NCBI GenBank assembly: GCA_947458455.1
Contig: CANGYJ010000017.1
Location: 1 to 64,000, forward strand
Source of the DNA: Verrucomicrobiaceae bacterium
GTDB lineage: Bacteria; Verrucomicrobiota; Verrucomicrobiia; Verrucomicrobiales; Verrucomicrobiaceae
DNA length: 64,000 nucleotides
Direction: 5' to 3'
Shown here piece by piece: positions 17,547-25,735 of this stretch. The notes beneath the pieces were generated by a model. That model saw only the letters and a list, made by a program, of their open reading frames with translations. It searched no databases and was not told where the DNA came from. The position numbers and the translations under genes were made by a program. The first letter of the stretch is position 1; every line of letters begins with the position of its first letter.

Positions 17547-18344
17547 TTAAACGGCAATGGGAGCTTTGATGGCGGGATGGGGATCGTAGCCTTCGAGGGT
17601 GAAATCTTCGAAGGTGAAACCATCGAGGTGCTTCACCTCGGGATTCATCTTCATCACCGGCAGCGGGCGGGGTTCACGCGAGAGCTGCTCGCGGGCCTGA
17701 TCGAGGTGGTTGGAGTAAAGATGCAGGTCACCAAAGGTATGGACGAACTCACCGGGCTTCAAACCGCACACCTGGGCCACCATCATGGTGAGCAGCGCGT
17801 AGCTGGCGATGTTGAAAGGCACGCCGAGGAAAAGATCGGCGCTGCGCTGGTAAAGCTGGCAGCTCAGGTGGCCTTGATCGACGAAGAACTGAAACAGGCA
17901 GTGACAGGGCGGCAGGGCCATCTCATCAATGCGAGCCACATTCCAAGCGCTGATGATGTGGCGACGGCTGTAAGGGTTCTTCTTTAACGACTCGATGACA
18001 TCGGCGATCTGGTCGTGCGGGGCGGCATCATCGGCTCCCTGCCAACGCCGCCATTGAGCGCCATAGACGGGACCGAGATCGCCCTTCTCATCCGCCCATT
18101 CGTCCCAGATGGTGACTTTGTTGTCCTGGAGGTATTTGACGTTCGTGTCCCCTTTGATGAACCACAGCAGCTCATGGATGATGGAGCGCAGGTGAAGCTT
18201 TTTCGTCGTGACGAGGGGAAAATGAGTGCGCAGATCGTAGCGGCTTTGCTCACCGAAAACGGAATACGCGCCCGTGCCCGTGCGGTCCTCCCGGTAGGAG
18301 CCGTGTTCGAGCACTTTGCGGAGCAGGCGGTGGTATTCTTCCAT
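17547..18344 (-). CDS. thyA: thymidylate synthase
   Basis: A 265-residue enzyme that methylates dUMP to dTMP with methylene-tetrahydrofolate. The catalytic Cys147 is in [10 protein letters not shown]. The signature [21 protein letters not shown] and the dUMP site [23 protein letters not shown] are intact. The final residues PAIKAPIAV match the conserved C-terminus that closes the active site. The ATG at 18344 ([15 protein letters not shown]) gives the canonical length. A folP-like gene is found 5 kb away but is not linked. Confidence 0.97.
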   Translation of the reverse strand: MEEYHRLLRKVLEHGSYREDRTGTGAYSVFGEQSRYDLRTHFPLVTTKKLHLRSIIHELLWFIKGDTNVKYLQDNKVTIWDEWADEKGDLGPVYGAQWRRWQGADDAAPHDQIADVIESLKKNPYSRRHIISAWNVARIDEMALPPCHCLFQFFVDQGHLSCQLYQRSADLFLGVPFNIASYALLTMMVAQVCGLKPGEFVHTFGDLHLYSNHLDQAREQLSREPRPLPVMKMNPEVKHLDGFTFEDFTLEGYDPHPAIKAPIAV

Positions 18345-18397
18345 CCGGCTGTCATAGCGGGCCACGCGCCGGATGCAAACGGCCACGCTGTCTTCGC

Positions 18398-19470
18398 TCA
18401 AGACTGCATTTCGAGGCGCTCGCGGAGGGATTTGGGCCTTGCGTCGTTGGAAACAACGGGCGGCGTGGGGTGCAGCTCGGACGCCTCCACGTTCGACAGG
18501 TAGCGAAACGAGGCACGGTAAGCCACGATGCCCACCAAGATGTAAGCCGCGAGGTGTTTGGGGCCGATGAGGCGCAGCAAAAAGCCCATCACATGCATCT
18601 CGAAGGTGGGCTTGGCCGCCTCGGCGAGGATTTCATCGCGGGTGCGGCGGTCCTCATTGCGTTTGGCATCGAGGATGTTGAAGGGATCGTCATCGGCGAG
18701 CTTGCGTCGGCCAATTTGATCCATCTCCGCCGCCTCAGCGGCGATCAAGGCGGATCGCTGCGCATCCTCCATTTTCGTCTCCTCGATCATGGCTTTTTCC
18801 TCGGCCGATATTTCGGCGGTCTCAGGGGCGAACAGCGTGCCGTATTGCATGTAGATGTAGCTGTCATAGCCCGTGGTGGTCACGACGCCCACAATCACCG
18901 TGATCACCGCCAGCACGCCAGCACGCCAAAACGCCGCTCCACGCCGCGCCCCGTCAGCCGAATGATCCACCCCACGACGAAGCCCACGGCGATGATGAGG
19001 AGAAAATAGGCCCGCCAACTCGTCGTCGAGGTGAGGCTGGAGCCGATGGCACTCACGCAGAGGCCAACCACCGCGCCGACGATGGCCAGTGGAAAGCTCT
19101 GCTTCCGGCGGAACTCCTCATACCGCTCCTGCGTGCGTTTCCAATTGTCTTCCATCAGCATTTGAGCGCGGCGTTTTTTCTTCTCCGCTTCGCTAAATCC
19201 CTCCATCTCCTCCAACTGGCTAGCGGTCCGCTGAGAGGCAGCTGCCTCCTGCGGCAGGCTGAGCGTGAGACTCAGGCTACCAATGGAAAGGACATCCCCG
19301 TCATTCACCAGCGTGCCCGTCACCGGCGCTCCATTCACCCGCAGAAACGCGGCCGGATCGAGCTTGTGCAGTTCCAACCCATACGGAGAAGGGCGCAGCT
19401 CGCAGTGCCTCGCGGTCACGCCTTCCACACCCACCAGCGGAATATCACACTGCGGGTCCGTGCCCACCAC
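18398..19470 (-). pseudogene. FHA-domain membrane protein, frameshifted by 8-bp tandem duplication
   Basis: The N-terminal frame (19470 down to 18904) encodes an FHA phosphothreonine-binding domain (VGTDPQCDI, GVTARHCEL, INDGDVLSIG-type end) followed by a charged linker and TM helices. The C-terminal frame (to 18398) carries another TM and a charged tail (ADDDPFNILDAKRNEDRRTR). The two frames join exactly at a tandem duplication CAGCACGC x2 (plus strand 18911-18926). Removing one copy gives a continuous reading through ERRFGVLAVITVIVGVV. The start is uncertain: no ATG, so GTG at 19470 or an earlier codon. About 357 residues if repaired. Confidence 0.75.
18911..18926. repeat. 8-bp tandem duplication (CAGCACGC)x2
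   Basis: Two perfect head-to-tail copies at 18911-18918 and 18919-18926, inside the FHA gene. They shift the frame by +2. They are consistent with slipped-strand duplication, or with an assembly error. Confidence 0.85.
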
Positions 19471-19639
19471 CGCAGGAAGCGGCGGCAGCTCGCAGCAATG
19501 GCCGCTGGGTGCCTAGAGATAGGCAGGCATGGTTCAGAAATGACGGCCCTGAATTCATCCTGACAAGGCGCAACACCTCTCTGCGGCAGCCACCCCATTC
19601 CGTGTTCGACATTCCGGCAACCGCATTCATCCTCCGCCC

Positions 19640-20044
19640 ATGGCCGAACTTTCCGATGACAGCGCTCTGCGCACCCGCATGCAGCGTCTCCACATCCAGG
19701 AGGATGATTTGGAAGAGACCTTCATTCGCGGCACCGGAGCGGGCGGACAAAAGATCAACAAAACCTCCTCCACCGTGGTGCTGCGTCACCTCCCCAGCGG
19801 CGTGGAGATCCGCTGCCAGCGGGAGCGTTCCCAAGCGCAAAACCGCCATGTCGCCCGGGTGGAACTCTGTGACCGCCTGGAGACCCAGCAAGCCGCCGCG
19901 AGGCTCGAAGTGCAAAACGAGAAGGAAAAAGCCCGCCGCCAAAACCGCCCGCGTCCTCGCTCCTTGAAGAAAAAACTCGTCAAATCCAAGCGCCACCGCG
20001 CTGGCATCAAACAGAACCGCGGTCGGCCAGGAGGTGAAGACTGA
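19640..20044 (+). CDS. peptide chain release factor-like (GGQ domain) protein
   Basis: A 134-residue protein consisting essentially of a class I release-factor catalytic domain. The peptidyl-tRNA hydrolysis motif GGQ is in RGTGAGGQKINKTSSTVVLRH (GGQ at about 36-38). The downstream C-terminal tail is rich in Lys and Arg (KARRQNRPRPRSLKKKLVK), as in ArfB/C12orf65-type ribosome-rescue factors. It lacks the stop-codon-recognition domain of RF1/RF2. Probable role: release of peptides from stalled ribosomes. It may be truncated relative to RF2 but matches the small stand-alone family. Start ATG at 19640. Confidence 0.87.
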   Translation: MAELSDDSALRTRMQRLHIQEDDLEETFIRGTGAGGQKINKTSSTVVLRHLPSGVEIRCQRERSQAQNRHVARVELCDRLETQQAAARLEVQNEKEKARRQNRPRPRSLKKKLVKSKRHRAGIKQNRGRPGGED

Positions 20045-20198
20045 GATTTCCCCTCACCGTCTCAGCGCATTGATTAGCTCATCAATGAACCGGTTCGGTC
20101 CGGGGTGGACATTCTCACCTCAGTCATAATCAAATAGTGACCGCCATAACAAGTTAACTCCATCACTAATGAATCGCTCCATTCCTAATTCTGTTCGT

Positions 20199-20255
20199 AG
20201 TTCGGGCTTCAGCCCGTTTCACGGAGCTCCCAATCACGGCCTGAAGGCCGAACTA
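20199..20255. repeat. REP-like double hairpin within inverted repeat
   Basis: The outer arms TAGTTCGG (20199-20206) and CCGAACTA (20248-20255) are inverted. Inside are two compact hairpins: GGGCT-TC-AGCCC (20204-20215) and CGGCCT-GA-AGGCCG (about 20237-20250). The remainder of 20045-20304 between convergent genes holds no ORF. It is a likely REP/BIME-type element and may serve as a bidirectional transcription barrier. Confidence 0.65.
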
Positions 20256-20304
20256 CCAACAATCAACGTCACATGTGCTCCGGGCGTAGGATGAAGAGGA
20301 CGGC

Positions 20305-21765
20305 TTACTTCTTCTTGAACAGGCTCTTCAGTCCATTGAGCAGCTCCTTCGCTTCCTGCGGATTGCTGATGAGGGTTTCGAGGGCACCACCGCCGAGGTT
20401 TTTGATCTTGTTCACCAGTTCGTGCTGAGGTTCAGGCTTCGAGAGGGAGCCGGTGAGGGTGATGTCGATGTAGGGATTGCCCTGGGCATCGGAGATGAGG
20501 GAAAGGATGCCGCGAGTGAGAAAATCCGGCAGCCCCTTGTTGTTGATGCCTTGAACAATGGCCTCACGCACGGTGGGACCAAAGACGAGGCGCAGCGGCA
20601 TCATCTGCTGGTCTTTGACGGTGTTGATCCAGGCTCCCTGGCCGATGGTGAAGGCAAAGTCAGGCAGCACCATGCGGGCTGGCTCGCGGAAGGAGAGCGT
20701 CTCGCGGTCGTAGCTCACGCTGGCACGGGCCTCCTCGGCCAGCGTGCCGCCGAGACGCACTGGACGGAGGTCGATGCCGTGATCGAGGAGCTTGGTCATC
20801 TCATTGCCCGCGGCGTCACCGAGGGTCATGTGGCCGCCGATGGTCGATCCGGCTTCAAAGACGAGGGTGAGAAGGGCGGCGGGCTTCCAAAGCAGGGTCT
20901 GAGGCTCCAGCGGTGTCACATCCCCTTCCCCGTGGAGGCTCACATCGGCGAACTGCACCGGCTTCATCACGCCGCCGATCTCCGCGAGGCCATTCGCCTG
21001 CACCTTGGCCTTCAAGGTGGCGTGAATGTGATTGTGTCGTTCGAGATCATCGGGGTCGACGTCGATCTGATCGAGGACGAGATCGAGATCACGGATGTCG
21101 GCCTCGAACTGCGAGGAGACGGCTTTGTTGGTGATGTGGATGTGGGCCTTTTCGAGGCGGATCTCACGCAGCGGGATGCGCTCAGGCTTCTCGGCAGGTG
21201 CGGGGACTTCCGCGATCACGGGCTCGGCAGTTGGACCGGGCAGCGGAGGAACTTGCGCCGCCTCAGCAGGCGTCACGGGCACCGCTTTCGGCAACTCATT
21301 GGATGGCACTTCGGCGACTACCGGGCCTGCGGCCACGATCGGAGGCTGGAAGAGCTTCTCCAAGGAACTGCCCGTCTGCGGGTCGAGCGTCTCACGCAGT
21401 TCGATGCCAGCAAAGCGCACCAAATTCGGCGTGATGCGGCGCTGCAAAATGTCATCGCTGAGCAGCTCGGCGTAGGCCAGCTCGATCTGCACCGGTGCAT
21501 CGACCAGGGGAGGACGTTCCGACAGTGCTTTGCCCACATGCTCATCGCGTGGGGCGATCTTGATACCATTCAGTCGAAGCGTGGGCGGCCAGGAGAAGAG
21601 TGAAAGGCTCGAGGAATCGAGGTGAGCGCGGCAGTTGCAGTTCTGCTCGGTCATTTTCACCAGATACTCAGGGCTGACGTAGCTCTGAAGCCACATTGCA
21701 AAGACGAAAGGCGTGGCGATGGCGAGGAGAACGAGAACGCCGAGGATTTTGAGCACGAGTTTCAT
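20305..21765 (-). CDS. AsmA-like / DUF748-type envelope protein
   Basis: A 486-residue protein with one N-terminal TM (MKLVLKILGVLVLLAIATPFVFAM) and a large predicted periplasmic beta-rich part. The layout recalls AsmA-like proteins, which bridge or influence lipid transport in the envelope. The middle has a Pro/Ala/Glu/Val-rich low-complexity segment (about 165-215) between two beta regions. The C-terminal part (DFLTRGILSLISDAQGNPYIDITLTGSLSKPEP) closely resembles the end of AsmA-like repeats. The family assignment is moderate. ATG at 21765; divergent from the methyltransferase gene with about 98 bp between. Confidence 0.7.
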   Translation of the reverse strand: MKLVLKILGVLVLLAIATPFVFAMWLQSYVSPEYLVKMTEQNCNCRAHLDSSSLSLFSWPPTLRLNGIKIAPRDEHVGKALSERPPLVDAPVQIELAYAELLSDDILQRRITPNLVRFAGIELRETLDPQTGSSLEKLFQPPIVAAGPVVAEVPSNELPKAVPVTPAEAAQVPPLPGPTAEPVIAEVPAPAEKPERIPLREIRLEKAHIHITNKAVSSQFEADIRDLDLVLDQIDVDPDDLERHNHIHATLKAKVQANGLAEIGGVMKPVQFADVSLHGEGDVTPLEPQTLLWKPAALLTLVFEAGSTIGGHMTLGDAAGNEMTKLLDHGIDLRPVRLGGTLAEEARASVSYDRETLSFREPARMVLPDFAFTIGQGAWINTVKDQQMMPLRLVFGPTVREAIVQGINNKGLPDFLTRGILSLISDAQGNPYIDITLTGSLSKPEPQHELVNKIKNLGGGALETLISNPQEAKELLNGLKSLFKKK

Positions 21766-21863
21766 GTCGGGAGATGTTGGCGGGCAGAGGCCGGATGTCG
21801 AACGCGGATTGACGTGCGAGGGCGGGTTGCATTCGAGCCAAGGCCGGGCCATGAACACCGTCC

Positions 21864-23033
21864 ATGTCCACCCTTATCGTCCAGCCCCGCAGCCGCCTTT
21901 TCCATGGTCACGTGTGGATTTACGCCCTCGAAATCCAAAAACGCCTCGGTGATCCCCAGCCGGGTGATGTCGTCCGCCTCCAGGACGTGCGTGGAAAGCC
22001 GCTCGGCAGCGCCATCTACAATCCGAAGTCCCAAATCTCCGCCCGCCTCTTCTCTTACCGCCGCCAGGATCTCGATCTCGATCTCTTCACGCGGCGCATC
22101 GAGCGAGCCATCAAGGTCCGCGAGGCTGCTGGAGTCGATTTGAATCTCTGCCGCCTCATCTGGAGCGAGAGCGATGGCCTCCCCGGTGTGGTGGTGGATC
22201 GCTACGGCGACTTCCTCGTGCTGCAAACCCTCACGCTCGGCATGGCCCAGCGCCAGGACCTGATCGTGGAGGCACTCAACAACGTGCTCAAACCACGCGG
22301 CATCATCCAGCGCAATGAAGGCGCCGTGCGCCTCGCGGAAGGCCTGGAGCAAGTCAAAGGCGTCATCAGTGGCGAGACGCCGGAGCCATACGTCGTCCGC
22401 TATCAGGGCAGCGCCTTCCACGCCGATCTCATCGACGGCCAAAAGACTGGTCTCTACCTCGACCAGCTCGATAACTACCAGCATGTGGCCAAGTTTGCCC
22501 GGGGCCGCCGTGTGCTCGATTGTTTCTGCAATCAGGGCGGCTTTGCCCAAGCCGCCGCGCTCGCCGGAGCCGCCGAAGTCACCGGCGTGGACATCAGCGA
22601 AAGCGCCGTCGAGCTGGCCAAGAAGAACGCCGCCATCTCCGGTGCGAAGATCGACTTCGTGGCCGAGAACTGCTTCGATTTCCTCAAGCGCCAGGAAAGC
22701 GCCGATGCCCGTTACGACCTCATCATCCTTGATCCGCCCTCCTTCACGAAATCGAAGAGCACCGTCCGGGATGCCCTTCGTGGCTACAAAGAGATCCATC
22801 TCCGCGCCATGAAGATGCTCGAGCCCGGCGGCATCTTTGCCACCTTCACCTGCTCCCATCATGTGAGCGCCGGTGAGTTTCACAGCAGCATCACCGAGGC
22901 TGCGGTGGATGCCAAAAAGGTTCTCCGTCGCGTGACCACCTTCTCCCAGCGCCCCGATCACCCCGTGCTCGCCACCATTCCCGAGACCGAATACCTCCGT
23001 GGCTACGCCTACGAGGTCGTCGCCTCTTGGTGA
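21864..23033 (+). CDS. class I SAM-dependent rRNA methyltransferase (RlmI-like)
   Basis: A 389-residue methyltransferase. The N-terminal PUA domain (MSTLIVQPRSRLFHGHVWIYA, GDVVRLQDVRGKPLG) is followed by a central domain and a Rossmann SAM domain with LDCFCNQGGFAQAAALAGAAEVTGVDIS (motif I and acidic loop) and the catalytic LDPPSFTKSK. It matches the RlmI/COG1092 family, which makes 5-methylcytosine in 23S rRNA; the specific site is inferred. The stop at 23033 is 21 bp before folP, suggesting one transcript. Confidence 0.93.
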   Translation: MSTLIVQPRSRLFHGHVWIYALEIQKRLGDPQPGDVVRLQDVRGKPLGSAIYNPKSQISARLFSYRRQDLDLDLFTRRIERAIKVREAAGVDLNLCRLIWSESDGLPGVVVDRYGDFLVLQTLTLGMAQRQDLIVEALNNVLKPRGIIQRNEGAVRLAEGLEQVKGVISGETPEPYVVRYQGSAFHADLIDGQKTGLYLDQLDNYQHVAKFARGRRVLDCFCNQGGFAQAAALAGAAEVTGVDISESAVELAKKNAAISGAKIDFVAENCFDFLKRQESADARYDLIILDPPSFTKSKSTVRDALRGYKEIHLRAMKMLEPGGIFATFTCSHHVSAGEFHSSITEAAVDAKKVLRRVTTFSQRPDHPVLATIPETEYLRGYAYEVVASW

Positions 23034-23054
23034 GCCGTTTCAAAGCCCTGTCGC

Positions 23055-23906
23055 ATGATCCTCCGCGCCCGCCAGCACGTCCTTGAGTTCCCGCGTCGCC
23101 CCTTGGTGATGGGCATCGTGAACATCAATGACGACTCGTTTTGCGGCGATGGCACCCTCGATCCCACCGCCGCCCTCGCCCAGGCCGAGCAGCAGCTCCG
23201 CGATGGCGCGGACATCATCGACATCGGCGCGGAAAGCGCCCGCACGAACCGCGAGGCCATCAGTGTCGATGAAGAGATCGACCGCTTGAAGCCCTTCCTC
23301 GCCAAATGGCCGGAGCTGAAGGCCCATCACAATTCCCCCCTGCTCTCCATCAATACCTGGCGCTCCGATGTCATCGCCGAAATCCTCCCGCATGGCGGCG
23401 ACATCATCAACGACATCAGCGGCCTGCCGGATGCCTTCAATGCCAAACTCTGCGCCGAGCACGGCGCGGCCCTGCTCATCATGCACAGCGTCGGCCAGCC
23501 GAAGGTGGCCCACACCCATGTGAGCTATGAAAACATCATGGACACGATGGAACGCTTCTTTGTGCAGCGCCTCGTCATGGCCGAAAGCGTCGGCCTCAGC
23601 CGCGAGCACCTCCTCCTCGATCCGGGCATCGACTTCGCCAAGCAACGCGAGGACAACCTCACCATCTACCGCGAGCTGGAACGCCTCCACCGCTTCGAGC
23701 GGCCGCTGCTGCTGCCCGTCTCACGCAAAACCGTCATCGGAGATGTCCTCGGCGTGCCCGCCCTCGAGCGTGATCCCGGCACCATCGCCTGCATCGCCGC
23801 CGGCATGCAGCGCGGAGCCCACCTCTTCCGCGTCCACCACGTCAAAGCCGCCGTGCAGGCCGTGAAGATGCTCTCGGCCGTCCAGCAGGCTCCCCTGCAA
23901 CGCTGA
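23055..23906 (+). CDS. folP: dihydropteroate synthase-like protein
   Basis: A 283-residue TIM barrel of the dihydropteroate synthase family (folate pathway). It retains RPLVMGIVNINDDSFCGDG, DIIDIGAESART, PLLSINTWRSDVI, DIINDISGL and LLLDPGIDFAKQREDN. Key positions deviate from the classic pattern: NxTPDSF is NINDDSF here, and the classic D-I-G-G-E-S-T-R-P-G is DIGAESARTNRE. The C-terminal end LFRVHHVKAAVQAV keeps the R-x-H-D-V-like loop as RVHHV. The fold is confident; strict functional identity is less so. It follows the RlmI-like gene. Confidence 0.85.
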   Translation: MILRARQHVLEFPRRPLVMGIVNINDDSFCGDGTLDPTAALAQAEQQLRDGADIIDIGAESARTNREAISVDEEIDRLKPFLAKWPELKAHHNSPLLSINTWRSDVIAEILPHGGDIINDISGLPDAFNAKLCAEHGAALLIMHSVGQPKVAHTHVSYENIMDTMERFFVQRLVMAESVGLSREHLLLDPGIDFAKQREDNLTIYRELERLHRFERPLLLPVSRKTVIGDVLGVPALERDPGTIACIAAGMQRGAHLFRVHHVKAAVQAVKMLSAVQQAPLQR

Positions 23907-24250
23907 TCCAGAAGCCCGCCTCGTCGCGGAACGCGCCAGCGTTCCGAAAGCTCGGAAGACACACGTCTTCCACTACCTCAGCCAGCGATGCCAAGGCGCG
24001 CTTCAATATCCATGAATAGGTAACGAAGCCGGGAGATGCGGGTGGAGTTCACCCGGATGCTACCGGGCGGCAAGCGGGAGGCTGCAAAATAACCCAAAAG
24101 GCCAACCACGGAACACACGGAAAATAGATGCCGGAAGTCCAAAATACGACCTCAAGAAGTGAACCCAGCATGTGGTCGGTCATTGGTGTCATTCCGTGTA
24201 TTCAATGTATTCCGTGGTTCCTGATTTCTGGATGAGAACCTTTGTGGAGA
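23907..24250. repeat. intergenic repeat region with double hairpin and AACCACGGAA-type dyad
   Basis: 344 bp without a gene. Two tidy hairpins, GGAACGC-gcca-GCGTTCC (23928-23945) and GGAAGAC-acac-GTCTTCC (23954-23971), recall REP pairs. Farther on, AACCACGGAACACACGGAA (about 24104-24122) is mirrored by TTCCGTG...TTCCGTGGTT (about 24192-24219), forming an inverted repeat about 115 bp long. A related TTCCGTGTATTCCGTG tract appears inside the M56 gene at about 40562. Confidence 0.7.
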
Positions 24251-24979
24251 TCACACGCACTCCAGCAGCTCCCCCAACTCGCCTTTAATCTCATCGGAGG
24301 TGGGGTCATCGAGCGTGACGCTGACCTGCTGAAAGAGGATTTCCCGCCAGCGCTGGCGCAGGCGGAAGACATGGGACTTCACGGTGCTCTCCGTGCAGCC
24401 CAGGAGTGTGGCGAGATTGGCATAGTTCGGCGTTTTCTCCTTCGTGAGGCCCAAACAGGGCCGCAGGGCGGCAAACAGCTCGCGTTTGCCATCGGCGCTG
24501 AATTCCTGCTCAAGCACGTGGAGCGTGAACTCCAGCAGCGTAAGCGCCCAGCGGCGCTGATACAGGCGGTCGGGCGTGAGATCATCGGCAGGCTCGCTGG
24601 CGAAGCGTTCCTCCGCCCAGCCGCCATCGAAGCTGGTGAGCAGATGGGCACCGCGACGCTGCGCGGAGGCCCGCTCGTGCTCATTGTGGAGGTAATTCCG
24701 CACACAGGTGAGCAGGAAGGTGCGCAGGCGGCCCTTCGCGGGATCCGCATGAGCGAGCGTGCCTTTTTCCAGCAGCCGGGCGAAGAAGCCCTGCGTCAAA
24801 TCTTCCGCATCATGTGCTCCATGACCGCTGCGGCGGATGTAGGCATAGACGGGATACCAATACGAATCACAAAGCGCGGCCAAAGCCTGGAGTGCTTCGT
24901 CGTCGATGTCGCCATTCGCACGCTGAACGAGGCTCCAGCGGGTGGTTTGGAAGGATCGGGGCAGGACTTGGGAAGGCAT
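24251..24979 (-). CDS. ECF-type RNA polymerase sigma factor
   Basis: A 242-residue sigma-70-family factor. Region 2 includes CDSYWYPVYAYIRRSGHGAHDAEDLTQGFFARLLE (DAEDLTQGFF is the core -10-binding helix), then GRLRTFLLTCVRNYLHNEHERA. Region 4 contains the HTH LATLLGCTESTVKSHVFRLRQRWREIL. The N-terminal RSFQTTRWSLVQRA is typical of factors common in Planctomycetota and Verrucomicrobiota. No anti-sigma factor or kinase is adjacent; the neighbour upstream in transcription is unrelated. The start ATG at 24979 is well placed. Confidence 0.93.
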   Translation of the reverse strand: MPSQVLPRSFQTTRWSLVQRANGDIDDEALQALAALCDSYWYPVYAYIRRSGHGAHDAEDLTQGFFARLLEKGTLAHADPAKGRLRTFLLTCVRNYLHNEHERASAQRRGAHLLTSFDGGWAEERFASEPADDLTPDRLYQRRWALTLLEFTLHVLEQEFSADGKRELFAALRPCLGLTKEKTPNYANLATLLGCTESTVKSHVFRLRQRWREILFQQVSVTLDDPTSDEIKGELGELLECV

Positions 24980-25030
24980 GGCTCGCTCAGTGGATACAAG
25001 AACCGAGGCGACAGGTTGCGAAAACCTTCC

Positions 25031-25735
25031 TCACGAGCGCTTCTGCGCAAACAACCACGTCCAGAACTCGGGGTTGTCATACGTCGCGGTCCAGGAGTCG
25101 TGGCCGATGCCGGGGTAGAGGGTGAGTTTGACGGGAGCACCGAGCTTTTGAAGGGCGGCGTGGATCTTGTGACTGTTCTCGACGGGCACGGCGCCATCTT
25201 TGTCGCCGTGGAAGATCCAGGCGGGCATGGTTTTGAGGCGGGAGGCTGTCACCCAGCGCACCCCTGCCCCGCCGCAAATGGGCGCGATGGCGGCGAAGGT
25301 ATCGGGATATTCAAAGGCGGTGTCCCAGGTGCCGAAGCCGCCCATGCTGAGGCCGGTCAAATAGACGCGGCTGGAGTCGATGCGCTCAGTCTTGATGAGG
25401 TGATCGGTGATGGCTTTGACGCCGTGCGGATTCCACAAGTCATTCGCGGGGCATTGCAGACTGGCGATGACGGCGGGGAACTTCTGCCCGGCGGCGATGA
25501 GCTTCGGCAGGCCGTGCTTTTTGAGCTGTTCGAGGTCGCTGCCTCGCTCGCCGCTGCCATGGAGGAAGATGACGAGCGGCCATTGTTTCTTCGACTCGGC
25601 CTCGTAACCTTCGGGTCTGCTCAGGAGGTAGCTGTAACTGACTTTGATGACGAAATCGCCGCTGAAGTTTTGCGCGATCTGGGTGTCGGCGAAGGCAAAC
25701 GAAGCGGCTAAGAGGAAGGCGAGGGTTCGGACCAT
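25031..25735 (-). CDS. secreted alpha/beta-hydrolase (phospholipase/carboxylesterase-like)
   Basis: A 234-residue exported serine esterase. The signal peptide MVRTLAFLLAASFAFA is followed by an alpha/beta-hydrolase core: WPLVIFLHGSGERG, the nucleophile elbow TGLSMGGFGTW (Ser), WIFHGDKDGAVPVENSH (Asp) and YPGIGHDSWT (His). It resembles the family once labelled predicted peptidases/dienelactone hydrolases, abundant in polysaccharide-degrading bacteria. It probably removes acyl groups from plant polymers (inference). It overlaps the C-terminus of the upstream copper ATPase gene by 28 bp in another frame, suggesting coupled expression. Confidence 0.88.
   Translation of the reverse strand: MVRTLAFLLAASFAFADTQIAQNFSGDFVIKVSYSYLLSRPEGYEAESKKQWPLVIFLHGSGERGSDLEQLKKHGLPKLIAAGQKFPAVIASLQCPANDLWNPHGVKAITDHLIKTERIDSSRVYLTGLSMGGFGTWDTAFEYPDTFAAIAPICGGAGVRWVTASRLKTMPAWIFHGDKDGAVPVENSHKIHAALQKLGAPVKLTLYPGIGHDSWTATYDNPEFWTWLFAQKRS

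Noticed and set aside
24242-25711. 489-codon plus-strand ORF opposite the sigma factor and esterase
   Set aside because: It covers two unrelated genes on the opposite strand and has no recognisable feature.
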